Below, one piece after another: positions 37,146 through 45,032 of a DNA stretch of 64,000 nt. Within the stretch, counting starts at the first letter, position 1. The number at the start of each line of letters is the position of its first letter. The position numbers and the translations under genes are program-made. Origin of the DNA: Gammaproteobacteria bacterium (GTDB taxonomy: Bacteria; Pseudomonadota; Gammaproteobacteria; Pseudomonadales; Azotimanducaceae); assembly GCA_009840305.1 (NCBI GenBank), contig VXNY01000029.1, forward strand, positions 248,001 through 312,000, given 5' to 3'. The notes below the pieces were generated by a model, which had not been told where the DNA came from, did not search any database, and saw only the letters and a program-made list of their open reading frames with translations.

Positions 37146-38915
37146 ATGAAAAAGAAGTGGGTGATATTGCTCATCGGTTTGACCGGCGGGATTGGACTGG
37201 GCCTACTACTTTCTTTTCTGTTGCTGCCACCGAATCAATCAATTGAAAGTTGGTCTTCTAACGAAAGTACACTACACCCGCCTCTAACAAATAGCTTGAG
37301 CAGTGGTGCACTCGCCTCGGTACCGAGAGACTTATCAGAAATCATAGGGCTTCAAAGTGTCGTTGATCGACGGCTCGCTCTTAACCAATTATTGGAAGGT
37401 AAGGGTGCTAAGCAGATTGCGGATTTACTTTCGCACACATTCACGCTCGAACTCGCCGAGAATTTACATTCGGTACAACATTTGCTCTTCTCTGAGCTCG
37501 CCCGTCTCGACTCAGAGAAGGCATTGGAGCTGATCTGGGAAACAGAACGCGTACGATGGGGGACATTACTTGAAATAGTAGCGATACAGTGGAGCGCAAT
37601 CGCACCTCGCAAAGCTTTGCGAGCATTTTCGTCACTGTCAGAACCATGGAAAGGTAGTGCAATCAAAATAGTTTTGCATCATCAGGGTAGTTTGACGGAA
37701 GCCGAATTAACTGAAATAGTGGAATCGTTAGACATCACCGATTACTTCGATCAATGGGTATTTGAAGCTGAATTTGTTAATGTAATCGACGAACCAAGTA
37801 ACGCATTTAACTTAGTAATCGAAGCAAACGTTTCAGTCTTGCAGAAGCAAATAGCACTCCAGAAGATTACCCGCCGCTGGATTGCACGCGAGAGTGAGGA
37901 TAACATCGGTTCTATGCTAAGGCTAGTTCGAGAGTTGTTCACTCAAAGATCATATACTCTTTGGCGTCCTGTCGTGGACGAAATCTTTGCGTCCAACCCA
38001 AAAATCGCATGGGATCAACTATTGTCCTTGCCCGAGGATACACAAGAGGCTTTCAGACAGGTGGCTTTTAGAGCACTAGCTGATGAAGATCCCATAAACG
38101 CTATACGGACCATTACTTCAGAAGAATACATGGAATCTATGAAGTCTGAAGTCAAGTACTTGTTGATAACCTGGGTGAATGTATTATCGGGTCAGGTTCT
38201 CGAACATATGGAATTGGTCCCGGAGGACTTCCGGAGTTCCGTGGCTCGTGACTCAGTTTACCGAGTAGCTGAGAATTTACCGCCGAGTGAAGTTCTTGAT
38301 TTACTGGCACAGTTTAGACAACTCGGAATTAATACTCATGAGGCGACAGGTTCATTCGCATATATATGGAGTCGAAGAGATCCTGAAGCTGCGGTGGAAT
38401 GGATTCTTGAAAACATCGATCAAGATAACGGTATTGATCGATGGGATTTGAGTTATTGCTTGGCGCAACTAGCACTTACCGATTCGGCCAAAGCAATGGA
38501 AATTGCACTCAAACAACCGGTAGAGAATGCAGTAGAAGATGATGTTGTGTTAGCTCTACTCGGAGAGGGAAAAATCGACGAAGGCATGGCACTTTTGCCA
38601 CAAGTTCGAGATTCAGTGAATCCTTACGTGTACAGTAGAGTTAGTAACTATCTCATTGAAGTCGGTCGGATCGAAGACGCGCTAGCACTGGGAGAGACAC
38701 TTGAGGAGTCAGTGAGACCGAATTTCTATCGCCTGTTGGCTTGGCCATGGCTGAAATTCGATGCTGAATCGCTTTTCGAAGAACTTCCACAAATGGAGAA
38801 TGTCGAGATTCGAAGCATGATTGCAATTGGCGTGTTGCAGCACGAAGAATATTTTTCAGAGGCAGAGCTCGAATTGATTCGAACGTTTGTACTCGACGAA
38901 TCCAATCCGCGATAG
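37146..38915 (+). CDS. Solenoid array gene 9 (type A)
   Basis: 589 residues from ATG 37146 (MKKKWVILLI); a TTG at 37134 would add four residues. The anchor is at ~5-27 (VILLIGLTGGIGLGLLLSFL). Markers are RLDSEKALELI, AIAPRKALRAF, EPWKGSAI, ASNPKIAWDQL, DEDPINAIRTI, RRDPEAAVEWI and LTDSAKAMEIA; two of the usual prolines are replaced by Ser. The ending is SEAELELIRTFVLDESNPR. A short gap leads to gene 10, whose chosen start is 59 bp downstream. Confidence 0.93.
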   Translation: MKKKWVILLIGLTGGIGLGLLLSFLLLPPNQSIESWSSNESTLHPPLTNSLSSGALASVPRDLSEIIGLQSVVDRRLALNQLLEGKGAKQIADLLSHTFTLELAENLHSVQHLLFSELARLDSEKALELIWETERVRWGTLLEIVAIQWSAIAPRKALRAFSSLSEPWKGSAIKIVLHHQGSLTEAELTEIVESLDITDYFDQWVFEAEFVNVIDEPSNAFNLVIEANVSVLQKQIALQKITRRWIARESEDNIGSMLRLVRELFTQRSYTLWRPVVDEIFASNPKIAWDQLLSLPEDTQEAFRQVAFRALADEDPINAIRTITSEEYMESMKSEVKYLLITWVNVLSGQVLEHMELVPEDFRSSVARDSVYRVAENLPPSEVLDLLAQFRQLGINTHEATGSFAYIWSRRDPEAAVEWILENIDQDNGIDRWDLSYCLAQLALTDSAKAMEIALKQPVENAVEDDVVLALLGEGKIDEGMALLPQVRDSVNPYVYSRVSNYLIEVGRIEDALALGETLEESVRPNFYRLLAWPWLKFDAESLFEELPQMENVEIRSMIAIGVLQHEEYFSEAELELIRTFVLDESNPR

Positions 38916-38973
38916 TAGATACTGACAAAAGTGTGGACTATTGACGCAAAGACATGGACGAATTAGATTTGTC

Positions 38974-40755
38974 ATGAGTAGCTTGCCAAAGAGTAATGAG
39001 TTCTCCTCGAGACTTAGTGTGCGTACGACTCTACTCGCTGGACTATTGATTGGAGTAGCGGTCGGAGTTGTGGCTTATTTGATAACTGTTTGGACAACTA
39101 ACTCGTCCCATTTTGGTGAGGGATTGTCTTCTTATACGACCGAATCCACGGATTCGACGAACCTCACGAAAAGATTTGATCGGATCTTTTCCGATGAGCT
39201 CAGCCAATCGGATTTTGTAGGATTGACAAAGTCGTTGAGTACTCTGGATCAGCACGACTTAATGAAGCTGATCAAAAAAAGTTCGACCCAGCCCAAGAAT
39301 ACCCGTCTTTATACGGTTCAGGAGATGTTGGTCGAGTTCTTAGTCCACATTTCTCCAGAGGAAGCTATAGCAAGTTTAGCCGATTTTGACGAGTATAGAC
39401 GACTCGTTCTATTGCGAGTAGTGTTCGCGTATTGGTCCAAAACCGACTTAGAACAAGCGTTATCGGCCGCGACTGAACTACCACAATCGGAACAACTCTC
39501 CGTATTGCGCGCCATTTTTGCAGAACAGAACAATCTATACAGCGAAGAATTGCTTTCAATATCGAGCAAACACAGTGTCGAATCTGAGTTAGAAGCATGG
39601 CAGAGAGAACTCGAAATTTATGCGGTGTTGGATCAAGAACCAGCTAAAGCATTCGACCTACTATCTGACGATGAAATCGATGACACTCAGCAGTTGGACT
39701 TGTATAGACAGATTGTGGATCAGTGGTATCAACTCGAAGGACTGAACATTATCTCTCAAATCAGAAACGCAGGATTAAGTGCAGGTCTTCGGGGCGAACT
39801 CTTCGATTTTGTAACCGCGCGTGATCGTGTTGCCGCACTCAATTATTTATTCGGAGACAGCGAACAAAATGCTCAGCTCTCGCTAGCGCGAAATTTAATC
39901 GGCTATTGGGTAGAAGACAATGCGGAAGAAGCCTTTCAAGCGGTTCAAGATTTACCCAATTCTCAATTCCGCAATTCGATGATGCAGAGGTTGGTTTTTG
40001 ATTGGGCGGAAACAGATCCTGACGCTGTATTGGAACGGTTGATGGATATACCTCGATACTATAGGAGCAACGTATTGTCCACGGCAGCTGCGGAACTTGC
40101 GCAAAACAATCCAAAGGATGTACTTGACCGAATCTCATCTTTTCGATCATTTCCTGGCACAAATGTTGATTCTGCTACTCGAACCATCATTCGAAACTGG
40201 TCGAATGAGGAACCGAGGCAATCTTTGGAATGGGTGCAGACTAATACGAAAAAAGGATCAACATTTCGTAATGAACTTTTGAGTGAAGTTCTTGGGGAGT
40301 ATGCTCTTGAAGATCCGAAACAAGCTATGAGCATAGCTGTTCAAGAATTCATCTCAGACGATTTATACCCGAGCCTAGATTCGTCAGTCATTCGTTCATT
40401 GTTGTATGCCGATAGGTTAGATACAGCCAAAGAACTACTAGGTCAGGTGCGTGACGAAAATCGACTATCACAAACTATTGACGTCGGTGTCGCATTTGCG
40501 AAGAAGAATCGGATCGACGACGTAATAGCACTTAGCTCCTCGATCTCCAAGGATAGCAAATCGGATTATTTCTACCAGGTAGCTACGTTATTAACAATTT
40601 ACGACCGAGCATCTGAAATCATGGAAGTGATTTCAAAAATACCAATTGCAGAGGTACGGTCCGATGTCGCGAAGCAGTTGTTGAGTGTAGGGTATGGAGA
40701 TTCAACTTTCACAACTGAACAAGTCGAGACTTTAAGGTCATATGTGTCCGAATAG
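38974..40755 (+). CDS. Solenoid array gene 10 (type B), last of the array
   Basis: 593 residues from ATG 38974 (MSSLPKSNEF), chosen for length and for its match to gene 2; a TTG frame start at 38941 would add 11 residues. The anchor is at ~17-40 (LLAGLLIGVAVGVVAYLITV). Markers are HISPEEAIASL, EDNAEEAFQAV, ETDPDAVLERL, QNNPKDVLDRI, NEEPRQSLEWV and LEDPKQAMSIA. The conserved core FRSFPGTNVDSAT is present. The ending is TEQVETLRSYVSE. No terminator hairpin with a T-run was seen in the 300 bp after it, before the restriction-modification genes. Confidence 0.93.
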   Translation: MSSLPKSNEFSSRLSVRTTLLAGLLIGVAVGVVAYLITVWTTNSSHFGEGLSSYTTESTDSTNLTKRFDRIFSDELSQSDFVGLTKSLSTLDQHDLMKLIKKSSTQPKNTRLYTVQEMLVEFLVHISPEEAIASLADFDEYRRLVLLRVVFAYWSKTDLEQALSAATELPQSEQLSVLRAIFAEQNNLYSEELLSISSKHSVESELEAWQRELEIYAVLDQEPAKAFDLLSDDEIDDTQQLDLYRQIVDQWYQLEGLNIISQIRNAGLSAGLRGELFDFVTARDRVAALNYLFGDSEQNAQLSLARNLIGYWVEDNAEEAFQAVQDLPNSQFRNSMMQRLVFDWAETDPDAVLERLMDIPRYYRSNVLSTAAAELAQNNPKDVLDRISSFRSFPGTNVDSATRTIIRNWSNEEPRQSLEWVQTNTKKGSTFRNELLSEVLGEYALEDPKQAMSIAVQEFISDDLYPSLDSSVIRSLLYADRLDTAKELLGQVRDENRLSQTIDVGVAFAKKNRIDDVIALSSSISKDSKSDYFYQVATLLTIYDRASEIMEVISKIPIAEVRSDVAKQLLSVGYGDSTFTTEQVETLRSYVSE

Positions 40756-40970
40756 TTACCACGTTAATAAATAGGGTAGTTAACTGAGCACATTGATTGC
40801 ATTGATGGTGATTGTTCGACAGTAACCTTGGTCAAGATTTCTCTGTCTTGTCTGCGACACACATGAGCTTGATTTTCGAGAAGAGTCGTATTCTTTAGTA
40901 CTTATAATATATGAACATAATATCACGTAATTTTTATTGAACTATTCAGGTTGCAGAAGGGCATTTTGCG

Positions 40971-41057
40971 ATGAACATCTCCTTGGTTGAAGTTCAACCA
41001 GGACGAGCGTCAGCATTCGCTAGCTGTGTTGCTATCAAAGTATTGGAAAGGTCGTAG
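40971..41057 (+). CDS. Possible 28-residue leader peptide upstream of the methyltransferase
   Basis: An ATG frame (MNISLVEVQPGRASAFASCV...) ends 5 bp before the methyltransferase ATG. AGAAGG lies 10 nt upstream. It is too short for a typical C-type controller protein. It overlaps the palindrome at 40984-41000. The frame could be a translated leader or chance. Confidence 0.25.
   Translation: MNISLVEVQPGRASAFASCVAIKVLERS
40984..41000. promoter_or_regulatory. Perfect palindrome upstream of the methyltransferase, operator candidate
   Basis: TGGTTGAA-G-TTCAACCA is a perfect 8+8 bp inverted repeat with a single-base centre, 63 bp before the methyltransferase start. A TATAAT sequence at 40903-40908 could be the -10 element upstream of it, though no good -35 is visible. 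Restriction-modification genes are often controlled by a regulator or by the methyltransferase binding such a site; the methyltransferase here has an N-terminal helix-turn-helix-like region. The role is inferred. Confidence 0.5.
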
Positions 41058-41062
41058 ATCAA

Positions 41063-42673
41063 ATGTTGTTTGAAGAGGATACGGCCGCGCTAACCGTTAA
41101 AGAAGCTAGCGTCGTCGCATCAAAAGTGACACAAACGCGGATTACGACGGAGAATATACATTACCTTATACGGTATGGCGTACTCAAACAAATTAGAGAG
41201 ACGTCCGGTGGCTATGTTTTAAATCAAGACGAAGTCATCACGTACTTCGAAGAACGCTTGCAACGTTTAAAAGAAGGCTTTAAAAACTCGTTCTCGTGCG
41301 ATCTGAACTGGCGGTTGTCGTTCGCTGAGTACCGAGAATCAGAGACTACTAAGCATGTCCATCGTATCCATCCCTACAAAGGAAAATTTATTCCACAGTT
41401 GGTCGAATATTTTGTCGACTCTCATACCGACGAGTTTAAGACAGAGTCATACTTTCGACAAGGAGACGTGATTCTAGATCCGTTTTGTGGAAGTGGTACA
41501 ACGTTGGTTCAATGTAACGAATTAGGGATTCACGCACTTGGGGTCGATATATCGGAGTTTAATGCGCTGATTTCGAACTGCAAGTTAGCGGACATTGATC
41601 ATTCGCAACTACATGCTGAAGCGTTGAAAATTAATACGCTGTTGGAATCGGACGAGACGAGTATCAAGGCTCGGATATTGGAGAGTGAGCTTAAAACGCT
41701 TTTGAGTGAGTTCAATAAGAAACACTTTCCTAGTCCTCATTTTCGACGTGCTGTCTCGGAAGGCGACATCGAAGAAGATAGTGTAGGACATGAACACGCT
41801 TTAGAGTTTTGCACGTGCTTCTATGAACTTTGTGATGAGTACTCAATTGACTTTACGGTTAACGAAGATAGCAAAAGATTTTTAGATCGCTGGTTTGTCG
41901 CTACGATTCGGCACGAATTGGCACTATTAAGACAGCAAATTTTTCAGATCGCGTCGCTTCCTATTCGCAATCTGCTGAGCCTCGTGCTGACCCGTACTGC
42001 CAGATCGGTTCGAGCCACAAAGCACTATGACCTTGCCACTCTAATTCAACCGATTCAAAGACCTTACTACTGCTCAAAACACTATAAGATTTGCACACCA
42101 AAGATAACGTTGCACGGCTGGTGGAAACGATATCTTGAAGACACTGCTCGGAGATTGGTTGAGTTCAAATCACTGCGAACGGATACATTTCAAGAGTGTG
42201 TAGTTGGTGACTCCAAGAATTTAGACTTCTTAAATAAACTACGCACTAGTCAATTGACCCACAAAATTTCGGAGCAAAAATTTCAAGGAATTTTCACTTC
42301 GCCACCTTACGTCGGTCTTATCGACTACCATGATCAGCACGCATATGCATATGAGATTCTTGAACTCCCAAGAAGGGATGAATTCGAGATAGGGTCATTG
42401 TCCAACGGTCAGCGAAAAGAAGCTAGAGAACAGTACGTGGACGAGATTGCAGCAGTGTTTAACAACGTTAAACCTTACTTAGCTGAAGACTTTAATGTCT
42501 TCATTGTGGCGAACGACCGATTCGGTCTGTATCCCAAAATTGCCGAGAAAGCGGGTTATTCACTCGTGAACGAATTTAAACGACCTGTTTTGAATCGAGC
42601 TGAGGGCATAAAAGGTAAGTACTTGGAATCAATATTTCACTTAAGAGGGAGTACCTGTGCTTCCGGCTCGTGA
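41063..42673 (+). CDS. DNA methyltransferase (N4-cytosine/N6-adenine class) of a type II R-M system
   Basis: This 536-residue protein has the SAM-binding motif DPFCGSGTTL near residue 139 and the catalytic motif TSPPY near 411. SPPY is most common in N4-cytosine enzymes. The ~270 residues between the motifs probably contain the target-recognition domain (alpha-class order). Residues ~10-60 (LTVKEASVVASKVTQTRITT...) look like a MerR/helix-turn-helix domain, which may bind the upstream palindrome. The gene overlaps the endonuclease gene by 17 bp, so the two are coupled. ATG at 41063 has AAAGG at a rather long distance. It should protect host DNA at the site cut by the TdeIII-like partner. Confidence 0.92.
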   Translation: MLFEEDTAALTVKEASVVASKVTQTRITTENIHYLIRYGVLKQIRETSGGYVLNQDEVITYFEERLQRLKEGFKNSFSCDLNWRLSFAEYRESETTKHVHRIHPYKGKFIPQLVEYFVDSHTDEFKTESYFRQGDVILDPFCGSGTTLVQCNELGIHALGVDISEFNALISNCKLADIDHSQLHAEALKINTLLESDETSIKARILESELKTLLSEFNKKHFPSPHFRRAVSEGDIEEDSVGHEHALEFCTCFYELCDEYSIDFTVNEDSKRFLDRWFVATIRHELALLRQQIFQIASLPIRNLLSLVLTRTARSVRATKHYDLATLIQPIQRPYYCSKHYKICTPKITLHGWWKRYLEDTARRLVEFKSLRTDTFQECVVGDSKNLDFLNKLRTSQLTHKISEQKFQGIFTSPPYVGLIDYHDQHAYAYEILELPRRDEFEIGSLSNGQRKEAREQYVDEIAAVFNNVKPYLAEDFNVFIVANDRFGLYPKIAEKAGYSLVNEFKRPVLNRAEGIKGKYLESIFHLRGSTCASGS

Positions 42674-43427
42674 GATAGAGGAACTTCTTTGTCAAGTTAT
42701 CGAGTCCAAAATCAGGAGTTTAGATCAGACCAAAGTTTCGTACAAGCCGTTTTACACACCGCTACTGGGCACAGGAACACTGTTAACTCATCAAATTGTT
42801 CAAAGTATTCTTACCACATTTGGAATGTCGGTGTTTGAGAAGGTTGCATGTTTAGTCGCGCGAGACAATTTTGATGAAGTGATCTCGCAATTTAAACTGA
42901 ACAAGACGTTGTCGAAACGCGCGAGTGATAAGGTCTCAAACATGATAGACGACTTGAGGAATAAACGAGTCGACCCGAGTGCAGTCAATGAGTACAAAGT
43001 TCTTCGGAACTCGACCATGTCCTTGTCCGACAGTATTGAACGGGACACCGTTAAGGTAGACCTGTTCCTACGTCGTGGTCGAGACTTGTACTTAATAGAT
43101 CTAAAGACAGTCAAACCGAATAAAAGTGGTATTCTCGATTACAAGCGTCAAATTCTTGAGTGGGTAGCACAAGGGTTTGCGCAATTTGGGACAAAGTACA
43201 ACATTCAGAGTGCTATTGCTATGCCGTATAACCCTTACCATCCTGAACCTTACCTGAGATTTGATATTGACAAGATTTTTGATATTGATGGGGGGCAACT
43301 ATTGGTGGGTGAAGAGTTTTGGAATTTCGTAGCTGGTGCTGATGCGTTTGAAGAACTTGTAGCAATATTTGAACGGGCTGGATCGAAGGTGAGACCAAAA
43401 CTTCAAGCGCTGTTTGATCATCGATAA
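42657..43427 (+). CDS. TdeIII-family type II restriction endonuclease
   Basis: The 256-residue protein matches the TdeIII endonuclease family: the central VDLFLRRGRDLYLIDLKTVK is a PD-(D/E)xK nuclease core (Asp ~134, DLK ~147-149), followed by QILEWVAQGF and MPYNPYHPEPYLRFD, both family-typical. TdeIII is reported, as I recall, to recognise GGNCC; the specificity here is not proven. The GTG start at 42657 is inside the methyltransferase gene, with AGAGGGAG about 6 nt upstream. The methyltransferase-first order fits the need to protect DNA before cutting. Confidence 0.88.
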   Translation: MLPAREIEELLCQVIESKIRSLDQTKVSYKPFYTPLLGTGTLLTHQIVQSILTTFGMSVFEKVACLVARDNFDEVISQFKLNKTLSKRASDKVSNMIDDLRNKRVDPSAVNEYKVLRNSTMSLSDSIERDTVKVDLFLRRGRDLYLIDLKTVKPNKSGILDYKRQILEWVAQGFAQFGTKYNIQSAIAMPYNPYHPEPYLRFDIDKIFDIDGGQLLVGEEFWNFVAGADAFEELVAIFERAGSKVRPKLQALFDHR

Positions 43428-43428
43428 T

Positions 43429-43587
43429 GTGTCTAACCGATTCGACAGTCTGCAAGGTTACTTTACAAGCAAGCCGAACGAATACAGAGGGTCTGCACAA
43501 GAGAGACCGGAGCTGCGTCTTTATTTGGATATTGCGAGACTTTCGAAACGTCATCTAGCTACGATGGAAGAATCGGCACCAACGTAA
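43429..43587 (+). CDS. Possible 52-residue protein after the endonuclease
   Basis: A GTG frame opens 1 bp after the endonuclease stop and reads (V)SNRFDSLQGYFTSKPNEYR, then GSAQERPELRLYLDIARLSK, ending ATMEESAPT. The residue mix is protein-like, and the tight spacing suggests coupling with the restriction genes. No family is recognised. It could be an accessory protein of the cassette or a chance frame. An ATG frame overlapping it (43427) has unusual composition and was not preferred. Confidence 0.4.
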   Translation: MSNRFDSLQGYFTSKPNEYRGSAQERPELRLYLDIARLSKRHLATMEESAPT

Positions 43588-43625
43588 TTGGTTTTGCACA
43601 GTAAGACTATTTTTGTGCATTTAAC

Positions 43626-43653
43626 TTGCACACCCGCGAACATGCGGTAAAAT
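43626..43653 (+). promoter_or_regulatory. Sigma70-type promoter for infC
   Basis: TTGCAC (43626-43631) and TAAAAT (43648-43653) are separated by 16 bp, giving a predicted transcript start near 43660 and a ~135-nt leader before infC. It sits after the restriction cassette, so the ribosomal/pheST operon has its own promoter. Confidence 0.7.
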
Positions 43654-43690
43654 TTATCGTTTGTTTGGAACGATCACGACTGGAGTTTTT

Positions 43691-43771
43691 ATGCAACAAA
43701 ACCTTTCACCCTTGAGTTTGAGCCAAAGCCGAGAGACTGTATCGATCCAAAAGAGACCAAGTACAAATTGA
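43691..43771 (+). CDS. Possible 26-residue leader peptide upstream of infC
   Basis: ATG at 43691 follows TGGAG by 5 nt and encodes MQQNLSPLSLSQSRETVSIQ and six more residues before TGA. It lies fully inside the predicted infC leader and ends 23 bp before the infC start. The ribosome-binding site is good for such a short frame. Translation could affect infC expression, but the peptide shows no run of a single amino acid typical of attenuation. Confidence 0.3.
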   Translation: MQQNLSPLSLSQSRETVSIQKRPSTN

Positions 43772-43794
43772 GCTAACGCCCGCGAGGAGAACAC

Positions 43795-44343
43795 ATCAGC
43801 AAAACACCTGCAGGCTCTAAATTTGAGCGTGCGACTCTTAACGAGGACATAGACGCTCCACAGGTGCGTTTGATTGACAAGGACGGTGAGCAAGTAGGTA
43901 TCGTGCCACGATCACGAGCCTTAGCAGAAGCGAAAAAAGATGGGCTTGACTTGGTGTTAATCGCACCACAATCAAATCCACCGGTCGTAAAGGTACTTGA
44001 CTACAGCAAACATCTCTTTGAGCAAAAGAAATATATCTCTGCAAACAAGAAAAAGCAGAGAAATACACAAATCAAGGAAGTAAGGTTTCGCGTAAATACA
44101 GGAGAAAGAGACTACCAAACAAAGACACGCAACATTGAACGTTTTCTGAATGACGGAGACAAAGCTAAAGTCAGTTTACGGTTCAAAGGGCGCGAAAGCT
44201 TACACCCAGAGATCGGGCTTAAGGTTATGGAGCGGTTGCAAGACGACCTAAGTGAGAAAGCAACTGTTGAGCAACAACCAAAGTTTGAAGGAACACAACT
44301 GGTGATGGTGTTTGCACCGGTAAGTACGAAAAAGAGAAGATAG
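43795..44343 (+). CDS. infC: Translation initiation factor IF-3 (ATC start)
   Basis: IF-3 binds the 30S subunit, blocks premature 50S joining and checks the initiator codon. The conserved sequence begins before any ATG, GTG or TTG: after an in-frame TAA at 43774 the frame reads CGC CCG CGA GGA GAA CAC ATC, then SKTPAGSKFERATLNEDIDA. ATC at 43795 has GAGGAG five bases upstream and gives 182 residues, normal for IF-3. The GTG at 43864 would remove the conserved N-terminal start of the N-domain. Rare AUU/AUC starts are the known basis of infC autoregulation. Other markers are GEQVGIVPRSRAL and PPVVKVLDYSKHLFEQ. It heads the rpmI-rplT-pheST-ihfA operon. Confidence 0.95.
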   Translation: MSKTPAGSKFERATLNEDIDAPQVRLIDKDGEQVGIVPRSRALAEAKKDGLDLVLIAPQSNPPVVKVLDYSKHLFEQKKYISANKKKQRNTQIKEVRFRVNTGERDYQTKTRNIERFLNDGDKAKVSLRFKGRESLHPEIGLKVMERLQDDLSEKATVEQQPKFEGTQLVMVFAPVSTKKRR

Positions 44344-44349
44344 TAAAGA

Positions 44350-44550
44350 ATGCCAAAGATCAAAACCCATCGTGGAGCCGCCAAACGTTTTCGGCGTACT
44401 TCGAACGGTTACAAACACAAGCGCACTGGAAAGAATCACCTACTTTCCAAGAAATCGCAACAACGTAAACGTCAATTACGCGGTTTTAAGAATCTATCAG
44501 AGAGTGATGTCGCTAAGGTCGATGACTTACTTCCTTACGACGCGAGATAA
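44350..44550 (+). CDS. rpmI: Ribosomal protein bL35
   Basis: The 66-residue basic protein reads MPKIKTHRGAAKRFRRTSNG and contains KHLL-like KNHLLSKKSQQRKRQLRG, both diagnostic of L35 of the large subunit. It begins 6 bp after infC and precedes rplT by 15 bp, the universal bacterial order. In E. coli this segment is repressed by L20 binding the leader; no such structure was modelled here. Confidence 0.97.
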   Translation: MPKIKTHRGAAKRFRRTSNGYKHKRTGKNHLLSKKSQQRKRQLRGFKNLSESDVAKVDDLLPYDAR

Positions 44551-44565
44551 GCCCCAGGAGTATCG

Positions 44566-44925
44566 GTGACTAGAGCAACAAACAGTGTGGCGTCGCGAGC
44601 TCGACGTAAGAAAGTCTTACGGCAATCCCGAGGCTACTACGGCGCGCGTAGCAGATCGTTCAAAGTTGCGAAGCAAGCAGTAATCAAAGCTGGTCAATAT
44701 GCTTATCGCGATCGACGACAACGTAAACGACAATTTCGTTCTTTGTGGATCATCCGCATTAACGCAGCCGCACGCGAAAATGGCATGACCTATGGGCAGT
44801 TCATGCACGGACTCAAGAAAGCAAATATCAATTTAGATAGGAAGGTGTTAGCAGATCTCGCATATCACGAATCTGCGTCGTTTACCCACTTAGTTTCGCT
44901 AGCGAAAAAAGCAGTCGCAAACTAA
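44566..44925 (+). CDS. rplT: Ribosomal protein bL20
   Basis: This 119-residue basic protein is an early assembly protein of the 50S subunit. The typical blocks [38 protein letters not shown] and [20 protein letters not shown] are intact. The GTG start at 44566 has CAGGAG five bases upstream. A 7-bp hairpin follows the stop before pheS. Confidence 0.97.
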   Translation: MTRATNSVASRARRKKVLRQSRGYYGARSRSFKVAKQAVIKAGQYAYRDRRQRKRQFRSLWIIRINAAARENGMTYGQFMHGLKKANINLDRKVLADLAYHESASFTHLVSLAKKAVAN

Positions 44926-44926
44926 T

Positions 44927-44949
44927 CGTTGCGATTGATTCGCGCAACG
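44927..44949 (+). terminator. Hairpin between rplT and pheS
   Basis: CGTTGCG-ATTGATTCG-CGCAACG forms a 7-bp perfect stem with a 9-nt loop, immediately after the rplT stop. It is not followed by a T-run, so it is more likely an RNA-stability or processing element, or part of a pheST leader structure, than a strong intrinsic terminator. E. coli has the pheM attenuator at this place. Confidence 0.35.
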
Positions 44950-45032
44950 CATCTTCCGCTACGTCCTTACTATATTGCTGGACGCAGCGATTCTCCACAA
45001 CACCAAAGGAATAATTACGGCTTTCTTCGTTT

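Larger units (their letters stand above)
22249..40755 (+). repeat. Ten-gene tandem array of alternating A and B solenoid paralogs
   Basis: Ten genes of 589-599 codons run head to tail with gaps of roughly 35-100 bp and no interruption. Odd positions (A type) have a very short N-terminus, a glycine-rich anchor such as GGVGLGVLISFF, an EPWK-type motif near residue 167 and endings like FVPEETN. Even positions (B type) have a longer N-terminus (MSSLP, MNST), an anchor with GLxxGxxxxY, the (S/T)xLYTVQ block and endings like LRAFVSE. A and B are themselves homologous along their length. Nucleotide identity is high locally between equivalent positions: 30021-30067 and 33736-33782 differ at about two bases. 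Confidence 0.9.

Noticed and set aside
22249-40755. Array read as a CRISPR-like or DNA-level short repeat
   Set aside because: The repetition is at the level of whole protein-coding genes; there are no short direct repeats with spacers.
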